Source: Cladorhizidae sp. MBARI D1340-BT2
Taxonomy: Eukaryota > Porifera > Demospongiae > Poecilosclerida > Cladorhizidae
NCBI GenBank assembly: GCA_028752905.1
Contig: JAQNBH010000003.1
Coordinates: 5,202,204 to 5,266,203, forward strand
DNA: 64,000 bases
Reading direction: 5' to 3'
Shown here piece after piece: positions 47,291-58,939 of this stretch. The notes under the pieces were generated by a model that was given only the letters and a program-made list of their open reading frames with translations, was not told the origin of the DNA and searched no databases. The translations under genes and the position numbers were made by a program. Position 1 is the first letter of the stretch. The number at the start of each line of letters is the position of its first letter.

Positions 47291-48606
47291 ATGCTCTTAT
47301 AATCCCTTGATTAAGTAAGGTCTTAATTTCTTCCTTCAAGGTGTCTAGAACAGAATGAGCCAACCTGTATGGGGGTAATCCCACAGGGGTGGCCTCACCG
47401 GTTGGTATATCATGTTGTATCAAGTCTGTTCTACCCGGGATATCTTGAAAATCATCCTTGTACTTTTCTTTCAGAGTCTTCAATTCTATGTGTTGAGAGA
47501 GAGGCAGGGTGTGTGTGCATTCTTTCACTTTGTCAGAGGTTTCTTCCTCTTCATCAAAAGCCATAAACACAGAAGCCGCGGGGGAGGTACACTTCCTTAT
47601 GCAGTTAATGTGGTAGGTTCTATACCTTTTGACTGTCGCCCCCACATCCACCTGGTACGTCACACTTGTAACAACTTTGCTAACAGGGTACGGTCCCTCC
47701 CACTGGTTCATTAATTTGTTGTTCTTTACTGGCCTGAAAACTAACACGTAATCACCCACTATGAATGTTCTCTCCTTGGCTGTTTGATCATGATACCTTT
47801 TCTGTTTTGTTTTCTCACTTATCTCTCTGTCATAGGCAAGATCTCTCACCACTTCCATGTTTGCCTTCAGTGTTTGTACGTACTCTACTACACTCGACTC
47901 ATCACTCTCTTCCTTTCCCTTCCAATAACGGACCATCTGGTCGAGGGACATCCTCATCTCCCTCCCGAACAGCAAGTTATAAGGGGAAAAACCCGTGGTT
48001 CTATGAACGGTGGCCCATAGTACATAGGAGAGGCATTTGTCCCATTCGACCGACGGGTTTTGGGTAAGCTTTCTCAGTAATCTTTTTAGGGTGGCATTAA
48101 ACCTCTCCACCATACCATCCGTCTGTGGATGATATGGGGGAGGTCTTAATCTGTTTTATTCCAACCAGGCTGCAGAACTGCTTCATAACCTTCGACACAA
48201 AGTTGGACCCGTTATCGGATATGATTTCCGTTGGTACCCCAACCCGAGCTGTGATTTCTACTAAACAATTGGCTACCGTCTTGGTAGTCATGTTTGGTGC
48301 TTCCGGCCACTTGGACTCATAATCCATAACCACAAGTATCTACCTGTTCCCTGCCTTTGTTCTCTCTAAGGGTCCAAACATATCCATGGCCACTCTGGAA
48401 AAGGGTTCTCTTATCACGGGTAAGGGTTGTAGGGGGGCCTTAGTTGTCACCGCAGGGCCAGTCTTTTGACACAGGGGGCAGGACGCACACATCTCTTTTA
48501 CCTCCTTTGCTATTCCTGGCCAATCCATTCTGACCCTGATTGCATGCAGGGTCCTCTCTTGCCCAAAGTGCCCAGCCCATGGAGTATTATGAGCCATAGC
48601 TAACAC
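47157..48606 (-). pseudogene. E2 integrase
   Basis: H2C2 finger (HNTPWAGHFGQERTLHAIR... CASCPLCQK, 48.59-48.47 kb), core D in VAMDMFGPLERTKAGN, second D in IISDNGSNFVSKVMKQF (48.21 kb), E in MVERFNATLKRLLRKL (48.11 kb), then the C-terminal barrel region (VGDYVLVFRPVKNNKLMNQW, 47.75 kb). The open frame 48113-47157 continues straight into the start of the RT region (PYRLAHSVLDTLKEEIKTLL, 47.36 kb), so integrase and RT were one polyprotein in this order. Stops break the core. Confidence 0.88.
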
Positions 48607-48607
48607 T

Positions 48608-49530
48608 TTCCCCTAGCTACCTTGGGTAAGACAATCAGGTTCTTGCCCATCACATGGTAAGGCCTCCTTATTAAGATGTCATTCTTCCAAAAATAATCGT
48701 CACTACCACTATCAGCCTTAGCTCTTATGGTGTTTAGAGTGGGGTCATACCTCTGGGCCTTTTTTAGTTCCTCCGTAGTAATGACGTCATCTACTCCACC
48801 GTCTGTTTCTTCAGTCTCTCCCTCCTTTCCAGTCCTATCAATCAGGTCTGGTTGGACGTCCTCCGCTTCACTTCCTTCCTCGACTGGGTCCAGGGTAGAT
48901 ATGATGGGTTCATCTAGCTCCTGCTGTAAGCGAGCTCGCTCTTCATTTTCATCTTGTTTCTTCTGTTGAGCTCGGGTGACCATCACGCTCTTCTCCGGTC
49001 TGGCGGAAGCGTGTGGGGTCGACTCTGCATCTCTGCTCGAGGAATTCTGTGGTTGGGTATGGGTTGTCTTCGTACTACTATGTTTGGGGTGTGTGGTTTG
49101 GGGGGATGGGGCGTTACCGTCCTTCTTCGCCTCATCATCAAGAGCCTGTCCTAGGTACCTTCTGAATTGTGGTATATCATACCCCAACAACATATCAGTT
49201 TGTAAATGCTCTGACACCCCCACTGCTAACTCCACCTCTTTATCTCCATCCACTTTCAGCAATATTCTAGCTGCTGGAAAATAAATTTTCTTACTGGTGT
49301 ACCCAATGTCCCAGGTCAAATAATCCTTTTCTGTCAGACATCTAGGGTGCACCATACTTTTAGAACATCCTGTGTCTATGAGAGCCACCACAGGGTTCCC
49401 ATTTATCTGTACAGGCCTAGACCAAGAAGGTAACCCGTTAAGGGAGGGTATTGCACAATTTGCTCGTTCTAGCTTAACCCTACAATCCCTTTGCATATGT
49501 CCCATTTTTTACACCGATATCACTCAACAG
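48608..49530 (-). pseudogene. E2 gag end and aspartic protease
   Basis: Minus strand: zinc knuckle remnant (YRC.K.MGHMQRDCR, one base lost in its A run, 49.49-49.53 kb), SWSRPVQINGNPVVALIDTG at 49.43-49.37 kb (DTGCSKSMV is the protease active site), LLGYDIPQFRRYL (49.17 kb), then a charged linker (EEGSEAEDVQPDLIDRTG) leading to the integrase finger. Confidence 0.8.
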
Positions 49531-49724
49531 ACCTCATGTCTCTTTGGAATGTGTCTGGGTTGGCTCCTCCCGAACTGTCAATCACTCTCTTAGGCTCTGG
49601 TACTCTGTGTCAGCCCAGGGTGTCTCTCAGGGGCGGGCGGTACGGTTCCTTCTTCTCTGGCCGTTTGACCTCCCCGTCCTTCGTTTGGTTTCCCAAGTAG
49701 CGGACTACAGCCTCTGTCAGCCCG

Positions 49725-50459
49725 TCATGTTCTCCAGGATTCAGGTTCCTCATCTGGCCATCTCGGTAGTTTCTGCAAGGCTAGTTCAATTAGCACACGA
49801 TCAAAAACTTCACCTCCTGTCTCTCCCACCCACTGGGAGAAGGACTGTTTGAAAGACCTCATCCAAGCCTCTGGGTTGGCTTGCTCAAATACACAATCGA
49901 AGACTCTTCGTTGGTAGGTCTCAGTTGATATGTGGTAGGTGCTCAACAGTGTCTGTTTAACCACATCATAATCGGTCTGATCGGCAGGGGACAGAGCGTT
50001 AAGAGCCGTCAGTCCCTGGCCAGATAGTGAGCTTCGTAAGTAGATGCTCCACTGAGCCTGTGGCCATACTGCAGCTGTGGCAGTTACTTCAAACGCCCCC
50101 AAATAGGCACCCATGTCGTCAGTGCCTTCTGCAAATTTTTGTATCGTCAACTTTGGTGGTCTGGGGGGTGGCACTGGCACCACAGCCACTGGAACTGGCT
50201 GTCTTGCTTCCATCAACATCTGTGCCCAACGCTCTTGTTGTTGTTTCTGATGTTGACGGTCTTCTTCCCTTCTCTGGTCCTCTCTCTGTATTCTTTGTGC
50301 CTCTGTTCTCATCCAATTCTGCATGAAACGGTCCATAGTAGCACTCTCTATGTTCTCAGCTTCTGCCAGAGGGGGTGGATCCGTTAGCTGTTGCCCCTCC
50401 CTACTTCTTAGGGATCGGTCTTCGCCCGGTCGAGTTTTGTGTCGTCTTTCTTCCAACAT
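49725..50459 (-). pseudogene. E2 gag
   Basis: A 244-codon minus-strand frame beginning MLEERRHKTRPGEDRSLR. Gln/Arg/Glu-rich helical part (QRIQREDQRREEDRQHQKQQ), then a SCAN-like core: PPKLTIQKFAEGTDDMGAYL, WPQAQWSIYLRSSLSGQGL, LLSTYHISTETYQRRVFDC and ALQKLPRWPDEEPESWRT. Complete at its start, lost to a frameshift before the zinc knuckle. Confidence 0.85.
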
Positions 50460-50578
50460 GATAGCTCAATCCTATAGATAACAACAACACCCAGCAACGT
50501 TCTGGAGTTGCACCTGCCTGTGCAAACTCGAAACCAAAAAAATTAATCTTCAACTCAGTAGAGGATTCGCCGCTTGGA

Positions 50579-50596
50579 ATCCCACCGCTGCCACCA
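50579..50596 (-). other. Primer-binding site of E2
   Basis: TGGTGGCAGCGGTGGGAT on the minus strand, one base after the 5' LTR. Complementary to the 3' end of a tRNA-Leu type (ATCCCACCGCTGCCACCA) as I recall it. The same 18 bases serve E3. Confidence 0.8.
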
Positions 50597-50597
50597 A

Positions 50598-50936
50598 TGT
50601 AAGCGTTGGCCTACTTAGCTCCAGCCGCTTTTGCTGAACTACAGTAGCCACCCACTTATCAAGCCTGGCCTTGATAACAATTCCGCAATTGAAATTCCTC
50701 AGCTCAGACTTCCCAACTAACAACCATATTGTTAGCGCCTTATTAGACAACTTGAGTAGCGCCTAACGCTTATTAGATGAGAGATTAGAGTAATTAAGAT
50801 TCATTCAGGGAGATAACAATATGTTTTACTCCCAGGTTATGCTCAGAACAATACAACAGTAGTAGTAATACAACAGCAGCAATAACAGAAGTTCTTATAA
50901 AAACAGTTCAAACTCTAACTCTCTCTAATAATAACA
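50598..50936 (-). repeat. 5' LTR of E2
   Basis: 339 bp; pair of 45743-46091 with indels (for example TAATTATTGCG versus TTCCG, AATATC versus ACAATATG). Confidence 0.85.
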
Positions 50937-51129
50937 GTTTAGTCCTTTTATAATTTACTAAATGTTTACGCCCTCAGACGGCAGCATCCTAATTAGTGGT
51001 CTGGAAATGATCATATTAGGTCATTTCGAGTGGCCTTCCTGCTTCTGGTCTTGTCCAATCAGAACAGTCCACTTGTTCGGCTTCTTTATCAGGTAGGATG
51101 TTCGTGACACTACTTCCTGTGTCCTTATT

Positions 51130-51490
51130 CACTCCTCTGTGTGGTTCACACTCTGCTATCTCGTCAGTCAGGGGGGTCACTGACAATAGCTCTATGGGGG
51201 CACACACTGGACCAACATCACACTGGGCTGAGGCAGGTTGAAGAAGGTTAACAATACCTCTATGGGGACACACACTGGACCAACACCACACTGGATTGAG
51301 GCAGGTTGAAGTAGGCTGATAATAGTTCTATGGGGACACACACTGGACCAACACTGCACTAGGTTGCAAGTAGTCTGATAGTTCTATGGGGACACACACT
51401 GGAACAACACTGCACTAGGTTGAGGCAGGTTGAAGTAGGCTGATAATAGTTCTATGGGGACACACACTGGACCAACACTGAAGTAGGTCA
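51130..51490 (+). repeat. Tandem repeat, about 60 bp
   Basis: Units with TCTATGGGGACACACACTGG, ACCAACACTGCACT and TTGAAGTAGGCTGATAATAG; about six imperfect copies from 51.19 kb, with truncations. Confidence 0.85.
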
Positions 51491-51499
51491 AGTGCTGCA

Positions 51500-52097
51500 G
51501 TCCCTACCCTTAAACACACTCACACACTCTTTTTTTTAAACTGCCATCTCTGCCCCTGTAATCGTTTACAATTTTGTTCTCCTCTTATCATAGAGTATTC
51601 CTTCGGCACTACAGAAGCAACTCAATTCAATGGATAGTAGGTTTTAAACTGAACCACATTCCTAAGGCATGTAATTCATTGTGCTCGGATTTTCACATTC
51701 ATGCTCAGGCATGGAGAACAGGAGCTGATCTCCCGGTGTTTGTACGCTTACAAGGATCACGTGGGAGCTCAGGGCCACTGCAGCTCATAATCATGTACTG
51801 CCCATAAATATAAAACTCTTCCTCCTTCACCCTAACCTTTTTCTTGATGTGTCCCCCACCCCCCCCCCCCTTCTTCTCGTTTAAAAACTTTTTTTTTTAC
51901 ATTCCAGTACATGTATTTATTTCCCTTCTTCTCTACAGCTCGACTCATTTTCAGCAAAGTGACTGCATTATATTATCACAAGTGGACTGTTTAGGGTCAC
52001 CAGACAACCACCCACATCTTGCACTTTGTACTGAACTCGTTTTTATTATTATTATTTTTACCATCTCACTTCTTTCCAGCTGTGATATTATTGCCTA
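51500..52097 (+). other. End of the unit 2-specific block; weak PLAT-like segment
   Basis: No firm gene. At about 51708-51785, after an acceptor-like TTCATGCTCAG, the plus strand reads AWRTGADLPVFVRLQGSRGS then SGPLQLIIM, reminiscent of the first strands of PLAT/LH2 domains (G.D..V.I.L.G..G.SG...L). No clear donor follows and a stop comes soon. Poly-C at 51857-51869 and poly-T tracts nearby. Confidence 0.15.
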
Positions 52098-53479
52098 GTT
52101 CATATATAAGAGAAGGATATATATACAACCAAGGAGGAAATAGCTACAGCAAACATGCCCTGTTCCTTAAAAAATGAACAGTTTTTTTGGTTGTTTTTTT
52201 GTTTTTGTGTGCTTTCCCTGTGTGTACGATCCCCCCCCCAACCATTGGACAGGGGAGATATATAGAAACCTGGGGATGCTGCAAAAACCTGCATAAACAC
52301 CAGTGATGTAAAGGTAGAGGTCTGTCAGCCTGCCAGGTATATATATATATATAGAGAGATTAAAGTATGCAGAAACATGATGACTTTTATACCAGTGAAC
52401 ATACCATCAGCAGTTTCACAGCTTCTAAATATTTGTTTCAGCTGTCAAATAAAAAAACTCCCTTCAAACCGTCTTGAAATTAGGTAAACTGGCAGCACAA
52501 AAAAACATGTAAAAGAAAGTGATTATTATAAGCATGCGTTTCTCCTATATAGCATAACTTGCATACAAAGGACCTCCATAAAAATTTTAATGCCATAATC
52601 AATTCATGTCTTGAAGAAGGCTGTAGCTGACCTATGTATCAACCATAATAAGTAAGTATGGCATGTTCTGATGTTTAAAAAAATAATAAAGCTCCGAGTT
52701 GGATATAGTCCTCATCTCTAGACATTAAACCTCCCCTCCCCTCCTCGGATTTATAATGACCTCCTCAATAATCGACTCCATGTTTTCACTAGATGCTCTA
52801 GCCTTCATTAAGAATAATGTTGGATGGACTTAAGTGGAAGGAATTAAATGATTGGTGTTCGTGGTCAAGGTACCTCCTTTCAGGTCATCTAATAGTGTTT
52901 GTGTTTAGTTAAAACTTTTTAATTGTACACGTGTATTATCCATATATATATATATATACCAAGTGATGCATCATCATCACATAATATATACCTGTGATCA
53001 CTGTTGTACAGGCACTAACAGAAATACACTGTACATTATTGCATTTATCACACACAAAAATTGTAAAATGCAAGCCCTCCCTGGTGATTTGGGTCGTCAA
53101 TCCAAGATTACCAAAACTAAAAGTAGTTCCACCATCGCCTCCCACTCCTTCAATCATGAAGTTTTCCTTAGGGTCCTAATCTTAGTGGACTTGGCCAATG
53201 AGTATATAGCTGCTACAGGAGCAAATCATTATAGGTAGCTAACCAACCCCTAAAAACACACCCTAGCAGTGATACCTGTCTATACAGATCTCTCCCCCCC
53301 CCCCCCCCCCCCAATAGTTTGGACCAACAATGCAAGGTGCACAGATTAAAACTTATATCATGACCTATTACCTATTATATTTCAATTATGTCACATCACT
53401 AATAGATTGCTTCATGGCATGCTCATTACTGACAGTTGAAGAAAATCGTAACTGCAGGGGAACCGATACTAGAATAGCT
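52098..53479. other. Unit 2 block matching 13.17-14.47 kb
   Basis: No gene. Contains poly-C (53294-53312), (TA)n at 52336-52352 and 52941-52956; marks where unit 2 resumes after 10.3 kb of extra DNA. Confidence 0.7.
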
Positions 53480-53860
53480 CCATAGATTTTGCACACTTCT
53501 TCACTCAATGGACTTGAGATATATATATATATATAGCTCAAAGTACTATCCTAAAACATTTTTCATAGGTATAACTATACCCAAGTTACTGGAGCTAAAG
53601 TGAAGGTTACCTCAAACCCGAATTCCTGATTTCTCTAGAATAACTCCAGTGTCGAGTGCTATATAGACAGCTGAAATTAGCACCAGTGGAGAAAGAGCCC
53701 TACTGCATGTAATCATAAGGCGCTAAAAATGTGGTCAAGCGCGCGGTTTGAGCTATAGTCCATACCATGACGTGTGCAGAATCTATGGAGCTATAAAGTG
53801 GTAACCACAAGTTATTGTTATTTAGTGCCTACTAGTTTATGGTATATATCGGTTCCCTTT
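53480..53860. repeat. Compact foldback-element copy (unit 2)
   Basis: Duplicate of 14470-14970: left arm ATGGACTTGAGATATATATA and TATAGCTCAAAG, right arm TTTGAGCTATAGTCCATACC and GAATCTATGGAGCTATAAAG. Confidence 0.6.
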
Positions 53861-54049
53861 TAAGAACTTGAATATATTTGTAATGCAAAGAGGACAACTG
53901 CATTGGTGGAGAAATGACAGGAGATTAAAACATGTAACAAGGTATGGTTTGTCTCCTTCACATGAACCTGAGGAAATAGAATGCACAGTCCTCACAGTCA
54001 GACTGCAACACTGTCCTCGTTCACCATGAAATGGTCCTGTAGGCAGCTA

Positions 54050-54801
54050 CTAGTCAATACTTTCCATAGTCCTCACAGCTGCACAAGTTTTCTTGCTGTG
54101 ACCCAGTAGGTTGCCATTTGTTCTGAAACATCTTCCACAGACCTGACACTTGTATGGCTTGTCTCCTGTATGTATCCTGAAGTGATTTTTTAGACTGCCA
54201 TTCTGATGACAGACTTGACACTTGTATGGCTTGTCTCCTGTATGTATCCTGAAGTGATTTTTTAGACTGCCATTCTGACTGAAACACCTTCCACAGACCT
54301 GACACTTGTATGGCTTGTCTCCTGTATGTATCCTGAAGTGATTTTTTAGACTGCCACTCTGACTGAAACACCTTCCACAGACTTGACACTTGTATGGCTT
54401 GTCTCCTGTATGTATCATGAAGTAATTTTTTAGACTGCCATTCTGACTGAAACTCCATCCACAGACCTGACACTTGTATGGCTTGTCTCCTGTATGTATC
54501 CTGAAGTGATTTTTTAGACTGCCATTCTGACTGAAACTCCATCCACAGACCTGACACTTGGGTGGCTTATCTCCTGTATGCGTTCCAAGGTGCCTTTGTA
54601 AATGAGCAAGGTTTTCGTGTTTCCTGATATGTTGCTGTAAGTACTGCAATCGAGGGAAAACTTGACTGCACACAAGAGAAGTGAAGTTTTGAGGGTGAGC
54701 ACCAGCACATGTTGAGCTCTGCTTCAAGTGGACACAAAATGAACCTTCTGGTGAGAAAAAATCTCCAAAGCAACGGCAAAAAAACATTGCAGTTGAAGAT
54801 G
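54050..54801 (-). pseudogene. Copy B zinc-finger exon (frame open)
   Basis: A continuous frame with the same acceptor (GTTTAG, phase 1) as copy A. It retains an extra LVC before SQVF that copy A lost (9 bases), but lacks the third degenerate finger of copy A. Fingers are QNGS, QNGS (with NYFMIH, first His lost), QSGS, QNGS, one finger shortened to CQVCHQNGS, and the TNGNLLGH end. Contact positions 2 and 3 are almost always G,S, so this array is homogenised while copy A is varied. Both keep 84-bp units. Confidence 0.85.
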
Positions 54802-54809
54802 CTAAACAA

Positions 54810-55708
54810 CAAGGGAGGATAATTACTCACAAAACAACGGAGCATAACTATTCACAAAACAAGGGAACATAACTATTCACAAAACAAGGGAGCATAACTA
54901 TTCACAAAACAAGGGAACATAACTATTCACAAAACAAGAGAGCATAACTATTCACAAAACAAGGGAGCATAACTATTCACAAAACAAGGGAGCATAACTA
55001 TTCACAAAACAAGGGAACATAACTATTCACAAAACAAGGGAGCATAACTATTCACAAAACAAGGGAGAATAACTATTCACAAAACAAGGGAGCATAACTA
55101 TTCACAAAACAAGGGAGCATAACTATTAACAAAACAAGGGAGCATTGCTATTCACAAAACAAGGGAGCATAACTATTCACAAAACAAGGGAACATAACTA
55201 TTCACCAAACAAGGGAGCATAACTATTCACAAAACAATGGAGTATAACTATTCACAAAACAAGGGAGGATAACTATTCACAAAACAAGGGAGGATAACTA
55301 TTAAGGGAACATAACTATTCACAAAACAAGGGAACATAACTATTCACAAAACAAGGGAGGATAACTATTCACACAAACAAGGGAGCATAACTATTAACTA
55401 TTCACAAAACAATGGAGGATAACTATTCACAAAACAAGGGAGGATAACTATTCACAAAACAAGGGAGCATAACTATTCACAAAACAAGGGAACATAACTA
55501 TTCACAAAACAAGGGAGCATAACTATTCACAAAACAAGGTAGCATAACTATACACAAAAGAAGGGAGCATAACTATTCACAAAACAAGGGAGCATAACTA
55601 TTCACAAAACAAGGGAGCATAACTATTCACAAAACAAGGGAACATAACTATTCACAAAACAAGGGAGCATAACTATTCACAAAACAAGGGAACATAACTA
55701 TTCACAAT
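54810..55708 (+). repeat. Intronic minisatellite, copy B (about 25 bp, about 35 copies)
   Basis: Same unit as 15865-17630, about half the length, between the second SET exon and the finger exon; GGAGC and GGAGG variants are frequent. Confidence 0.95.
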
Positions 55709-55742
55709 TATGTCATAAACATGACTGCCTTACATAACTAAC

Positions 55743-55974
55743 CTTCATTGTCTACACGGATATCTATGCCCAGGTCCTTGGCAAATTTTCCCCCATACCA
55801 GATCAGGAGCTCTGACTCTGGGTGTATGGTTTTAATTGTGCGGTAATAGATGCTGCCGTAGTACTGGTATGCTTTGACATTCTGCTCATCTTCATGCCGG
55901 GCACAGTTAACGAATCTCATCCAGTTAGTGTGGGAGGGGTCTTGTCCATCAATAAAAAATGGACTAACCCTAAC
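55743..55974 (-). pseudogene. Copy B second SET exon
   Basis: 232 bp against 241 in copy A: three codons (YNG region) are missing in frame just after the acceptor. Both splice sites are kept (CTGTATAG and GAAG|GTTAGT). Residues NWMRFVNCARHEDEQNVKAY, IYYRTIKTI and LLIWYGGKFAKDLGI; Glu after WYG became Gly. Confidence 0.88.
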
Positions 55975-56408
55975 CTATACAGGTGTTAATATCAACATAG
56001 TGATGATACTTGTAAATACATATCCATCCTACACCAGGAGCGTTGCGAAATATTTCCGCTTTATATCTGTACCATGGTGAGACCTTTATCCACAAATGAC
56101 AGTACAATGTCAGTAGGTATGGGCCATTGGTTCCTTGAAATGTTGCCTGAAAGCATTTCAATGCGTCCTTAAATCCACAAAACAGATCTACTACATGGCT
56201 TAGAATTTATTAACCTGCAGATGTCTGGACTACACTGTTACTGTATTATATACTAGATCCCATGAATCCTTCCCAGGTGATGTAACGATACGGTGTCATA
56301 AATCACGATTACTGTTGTTTCCCTAACTTATGATGACGATAACTTCATGACATGAACATCAAGCAGTCAGACTTCATATGCAGTATTCACTCCAATAGAA
56401 GTCGCAGC

Positions 56409-56414
56409 TTTATT
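56409..56414 (-). terminator. Poly(A) signal AATAAA of the nested ORF (copy B)
   Basis: Conserved counterpart of 18342-18347, but now separated from its ORF by a 1.5-kb insertion. Confidence 0.45.
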
Positions 56415-56489
56415 GAAACTACCATAGGCTGCAACTACACAGCAACACAAGTGTTGCAAGTATAATGCTTGTGCAGAAAGAAGAAGAAC

Positions 56490-57970
56490 TTAAGGCGGTC
56501 CTATGGGTCAGATTTAGATTTTAATCTTTAAAAAAAAAATTCTATATTTTTATCTCACCCAACTATGCTTCAACATACTGGAAAGGTGGATTCCAAGTTA
56601 CAGAAGATATGGATGCTCTATTGTGGACTTACAGTGGCTTTTGCACACACCACCATCCACCCGGGAAGGCGATCAAGAAGCCTACCTGAATTCAGGGGGG
56701 GACAATGGCATTTTTTAAAATTTCCCCCACTTTTTCTCACTTTAGAGCTCCGTAGATTCTGTAAACTTCATGGTATGGACTTGATATATAGCTCAAAAGA
56801 TAGGTCTCTCTGTATGCTCTCTTTCGATACTAAAATATGTTTCATAGGTATAACTATAGGAAAGTTACTAGACTATAAAGCGGAGGGACCTCAAAAAGCC
56901 TGAATCGCCTCAACCTCGCCAAGATAACTCGAGATTGCTAAGTGCCCCCCCCAAAAAATTGTACGAGTGGGCCCGGTTCTATGCAATCACCGTTTTGATT
57001 AGGCGTTAAAAATGTATTACCTGGTCAGACATGCGGTGGAAATTTAAGGCGTTGTAAAAACAACGCCTTCAATTTTCCACCCAACCAGGTAATAAATTTT
57101 TAACGCCTAATCATAAAGGTGATTGAATGCTCTAGGGCTTCCTCTAGCCACTCCTACCAATTTAAAAAAATTTGCACTTAGCAATCTGGAATTATTCTGG
57201 ATGGGGACTTTGGGATGCAGGTTTTTGAGGTCCCTCCTCTAGTAACTTGCCTATAGTTATTCTATGAAACATATTTTAGTATCAAAAGAGAGCACACAGA
57301 GAGACCTATCTTTTGAGCTATATACCAAGTCCATACAATGAGGTTTGCAGAATCTACGGAGCTCTAAAGTTGTAACCACAAGTTAAAAAAGGGGGGAAAT
57401 GCAGCTGTCTCCCCCTGTCAGTACAAACCCAAACTTCAATGTTTACATTGCTATAACTTTTTTGGGTCAAAAACGTTCTTGCCTCCAGCCCACAATAACT
57501 CATTCCAATTTTTTTATGTCTAACATTTTATACCATTTTGTAGCTCTGTCTTTACTCTACCAATTGAATGGTTTAAAAAAAAATTATTGCCTCTTTTGTG
57601 AAGTTATTGATGATCTAAGGTAAAATTTTACATTTGTACTCACCATTACTAGTGGATTTTTTTAAAAAAGATTCTAAACCATTCAATTTGTAGCACTATG
57701 CATGCTCTAGCCACTGAAGCAATTCCAAGCTAATACAAAATACTAGTAAGGGTAGGGAGTGGGCGGCATCTTCCTCAATGGTGCTAGCTTCTTCGAGTTA
57801 CTTTGAAGGAGGACAAAAAGAAAGTATATGATATGCATATCATTTGAAAGCATAACAAGTGGGCTATCTTTTGATAGCAAAATTATGTTCATAGGAGTAG
57901 AAACCAAAATGTTATGATCAGTTGTATTTGAGGTTAACTTCTTTTTTTAAGTACCCCTAGCACCCCTTAA
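56490..57970. mobile_element. Palindromic (foldback) element at a TTAA site
   Basis: Absent from unit 1 (18.42 kb reads GAACTCAACTGC). Bounded by TTAA at 56490-56493 and 57967-57970. Termini GGCGGTCCTATGGGT and, inverted, GGGGTGCTAGGGGTAC are imperfect inverted repeats. About 700 bases in the middle (56.70-57.40 kb) form one long hairpin. At its centre, 56997-57055 and 57060-57112 pair as GATTAGGCGTTAAAAAT...GGCGTTGT / ACAACGCC...TTTTTAACGCCTAATC. No transposase. The TTAA site suggests mobilisation by a piggyBac-like enzyme, an inference. Confidence 0.7.
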
Positions 57971-58108
57971 CTGCTGAAGCAAAGAGCAGCATTTGATTCA
58001 GCAGATCAGAGGCTTTTTGCACTCCGCAAACCTTATACCCACAGCATGTGTGTAGTACATGGTCATAACCTTGCTATGCATAAACACCATAGTCAGAGCT
58101 AGCTGGAA

Positions 58109-58321
58109 TCAGTTACCGAGTTCCTGGTTGCTATTATTGTCAACGAAGAGTTCGTTCAGTTCAATCTCTTGTTCATCCTCCTCCTCCTCCAGGGAGACAA
58201 ACAGATCTTCTCCATCACTGTCACTCTCTTCCAAACAGCTGGTATTGGCCAGACCAGCTAAAGATGCTACTCCATCATCCTTGAAGCAGTGAATCTCTCC
58301 ATCTTCAGATTTTTCCACCAT
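58109..58321 (-). CDS. Small acidic ORF inside the SET intron, copy B
   Basis: Seventy codons, MVEKSEDGEIHCF to NSNQELGN, same length as 18565-18777, with about six residue changes and no frame damage even though the host PRDM9-like copy is broken. The 1.5-kb palindromic element now lies 139 bases past its stop, between ORF and AATAAA. Function unknown; rich in Asp/Glu/Ser. Confidence 0.45.
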   Translation of the reverse strand: MVEKSEDGEIHCFKDDGVASLAGLANTSCLEESDSDGEDLFVSLEEEEDEQEIELNELFVDNNSNQELGN

Positions 58322-58939
58322 CACAGATATTTCTCAAGCAAAGATGCATTTCTTTATCAACTTGGCTTTTTATAGTATAGTGCAAGAGACATACTAACAA
58401 CATATTGGTGCTAGCACATGGGTGACTAGGTGTGGTACAATTGAATTTTTTTATTTTTGAGAGCAACTTCTATTTAGGCAGCGGCAGTGAATACAGTACA
58501 ATGGTTAATCCAATACTATTGTATATAAACATTTTTCTGGACAAACTTTCAGTTGCCATAGGTAGTTAATCACGACTTCCTCAATAAATTTACTTACTGG
58601 ATGTTTCAGCTAGATGATCTAGCCTTCATCAGGAATGAAGGCCAGAAGCATCTTGCACTTGGAGATATCGTGTGAGTAAATTTAGGTTGATTATTGAGAG
58701 TCTTGGTATTTCTAGAAACATTATTGTTACTGTATATCATAAATATTTCTGTTTCAATGGACAGCCATTGTTTGGCTATGAATATAATACAGCATCGAAT
58801 AGTTTTCACTAATGATACAAGTAAAATACAGAAGTAGGTCATTGCATCATCACATGCACCCCTCAAGTGTCACCTTCATGCAATTTGGTGTGCGTTCTGC
58901 AATGTATATAAAGAGCTCTGGCTGATGCACACCACTCAC

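Larger units (their letters stand above)
45743..50936 (-). mobile_element. Gmr1-like Ty3/Gypsy retrotransposon (E2), degraded
   Basis: LTRs at 45743-46091 and 50598-50936 share TG/CA ends (minus sense TGTTATTATT...CGCTTACA) but differ by substitutions and indels, so the insertion is old. Minus-strand order is gag (50459-49725), zinc knuckle and protease (49530-48608), integrase (48606-47640), then RT (47290-46480) and RNase H (46445-46100). Integrase precedes RT, unlike usual Gypsy and like the Gmr1 group. No matching 5-bp target duplication (AGGGT / GTTTA), and the transposase on the left does not continue on the right, so one flank was rearranged. Confidence 0.88.

Noticed and set aside
54054..54557. 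Second repetitive frame (SGLWMEFQSEWQSKK units)
   Set aside because: Out-of-frame reading of the zinc-finger repeats; the 84-bp period keeps several frames open.
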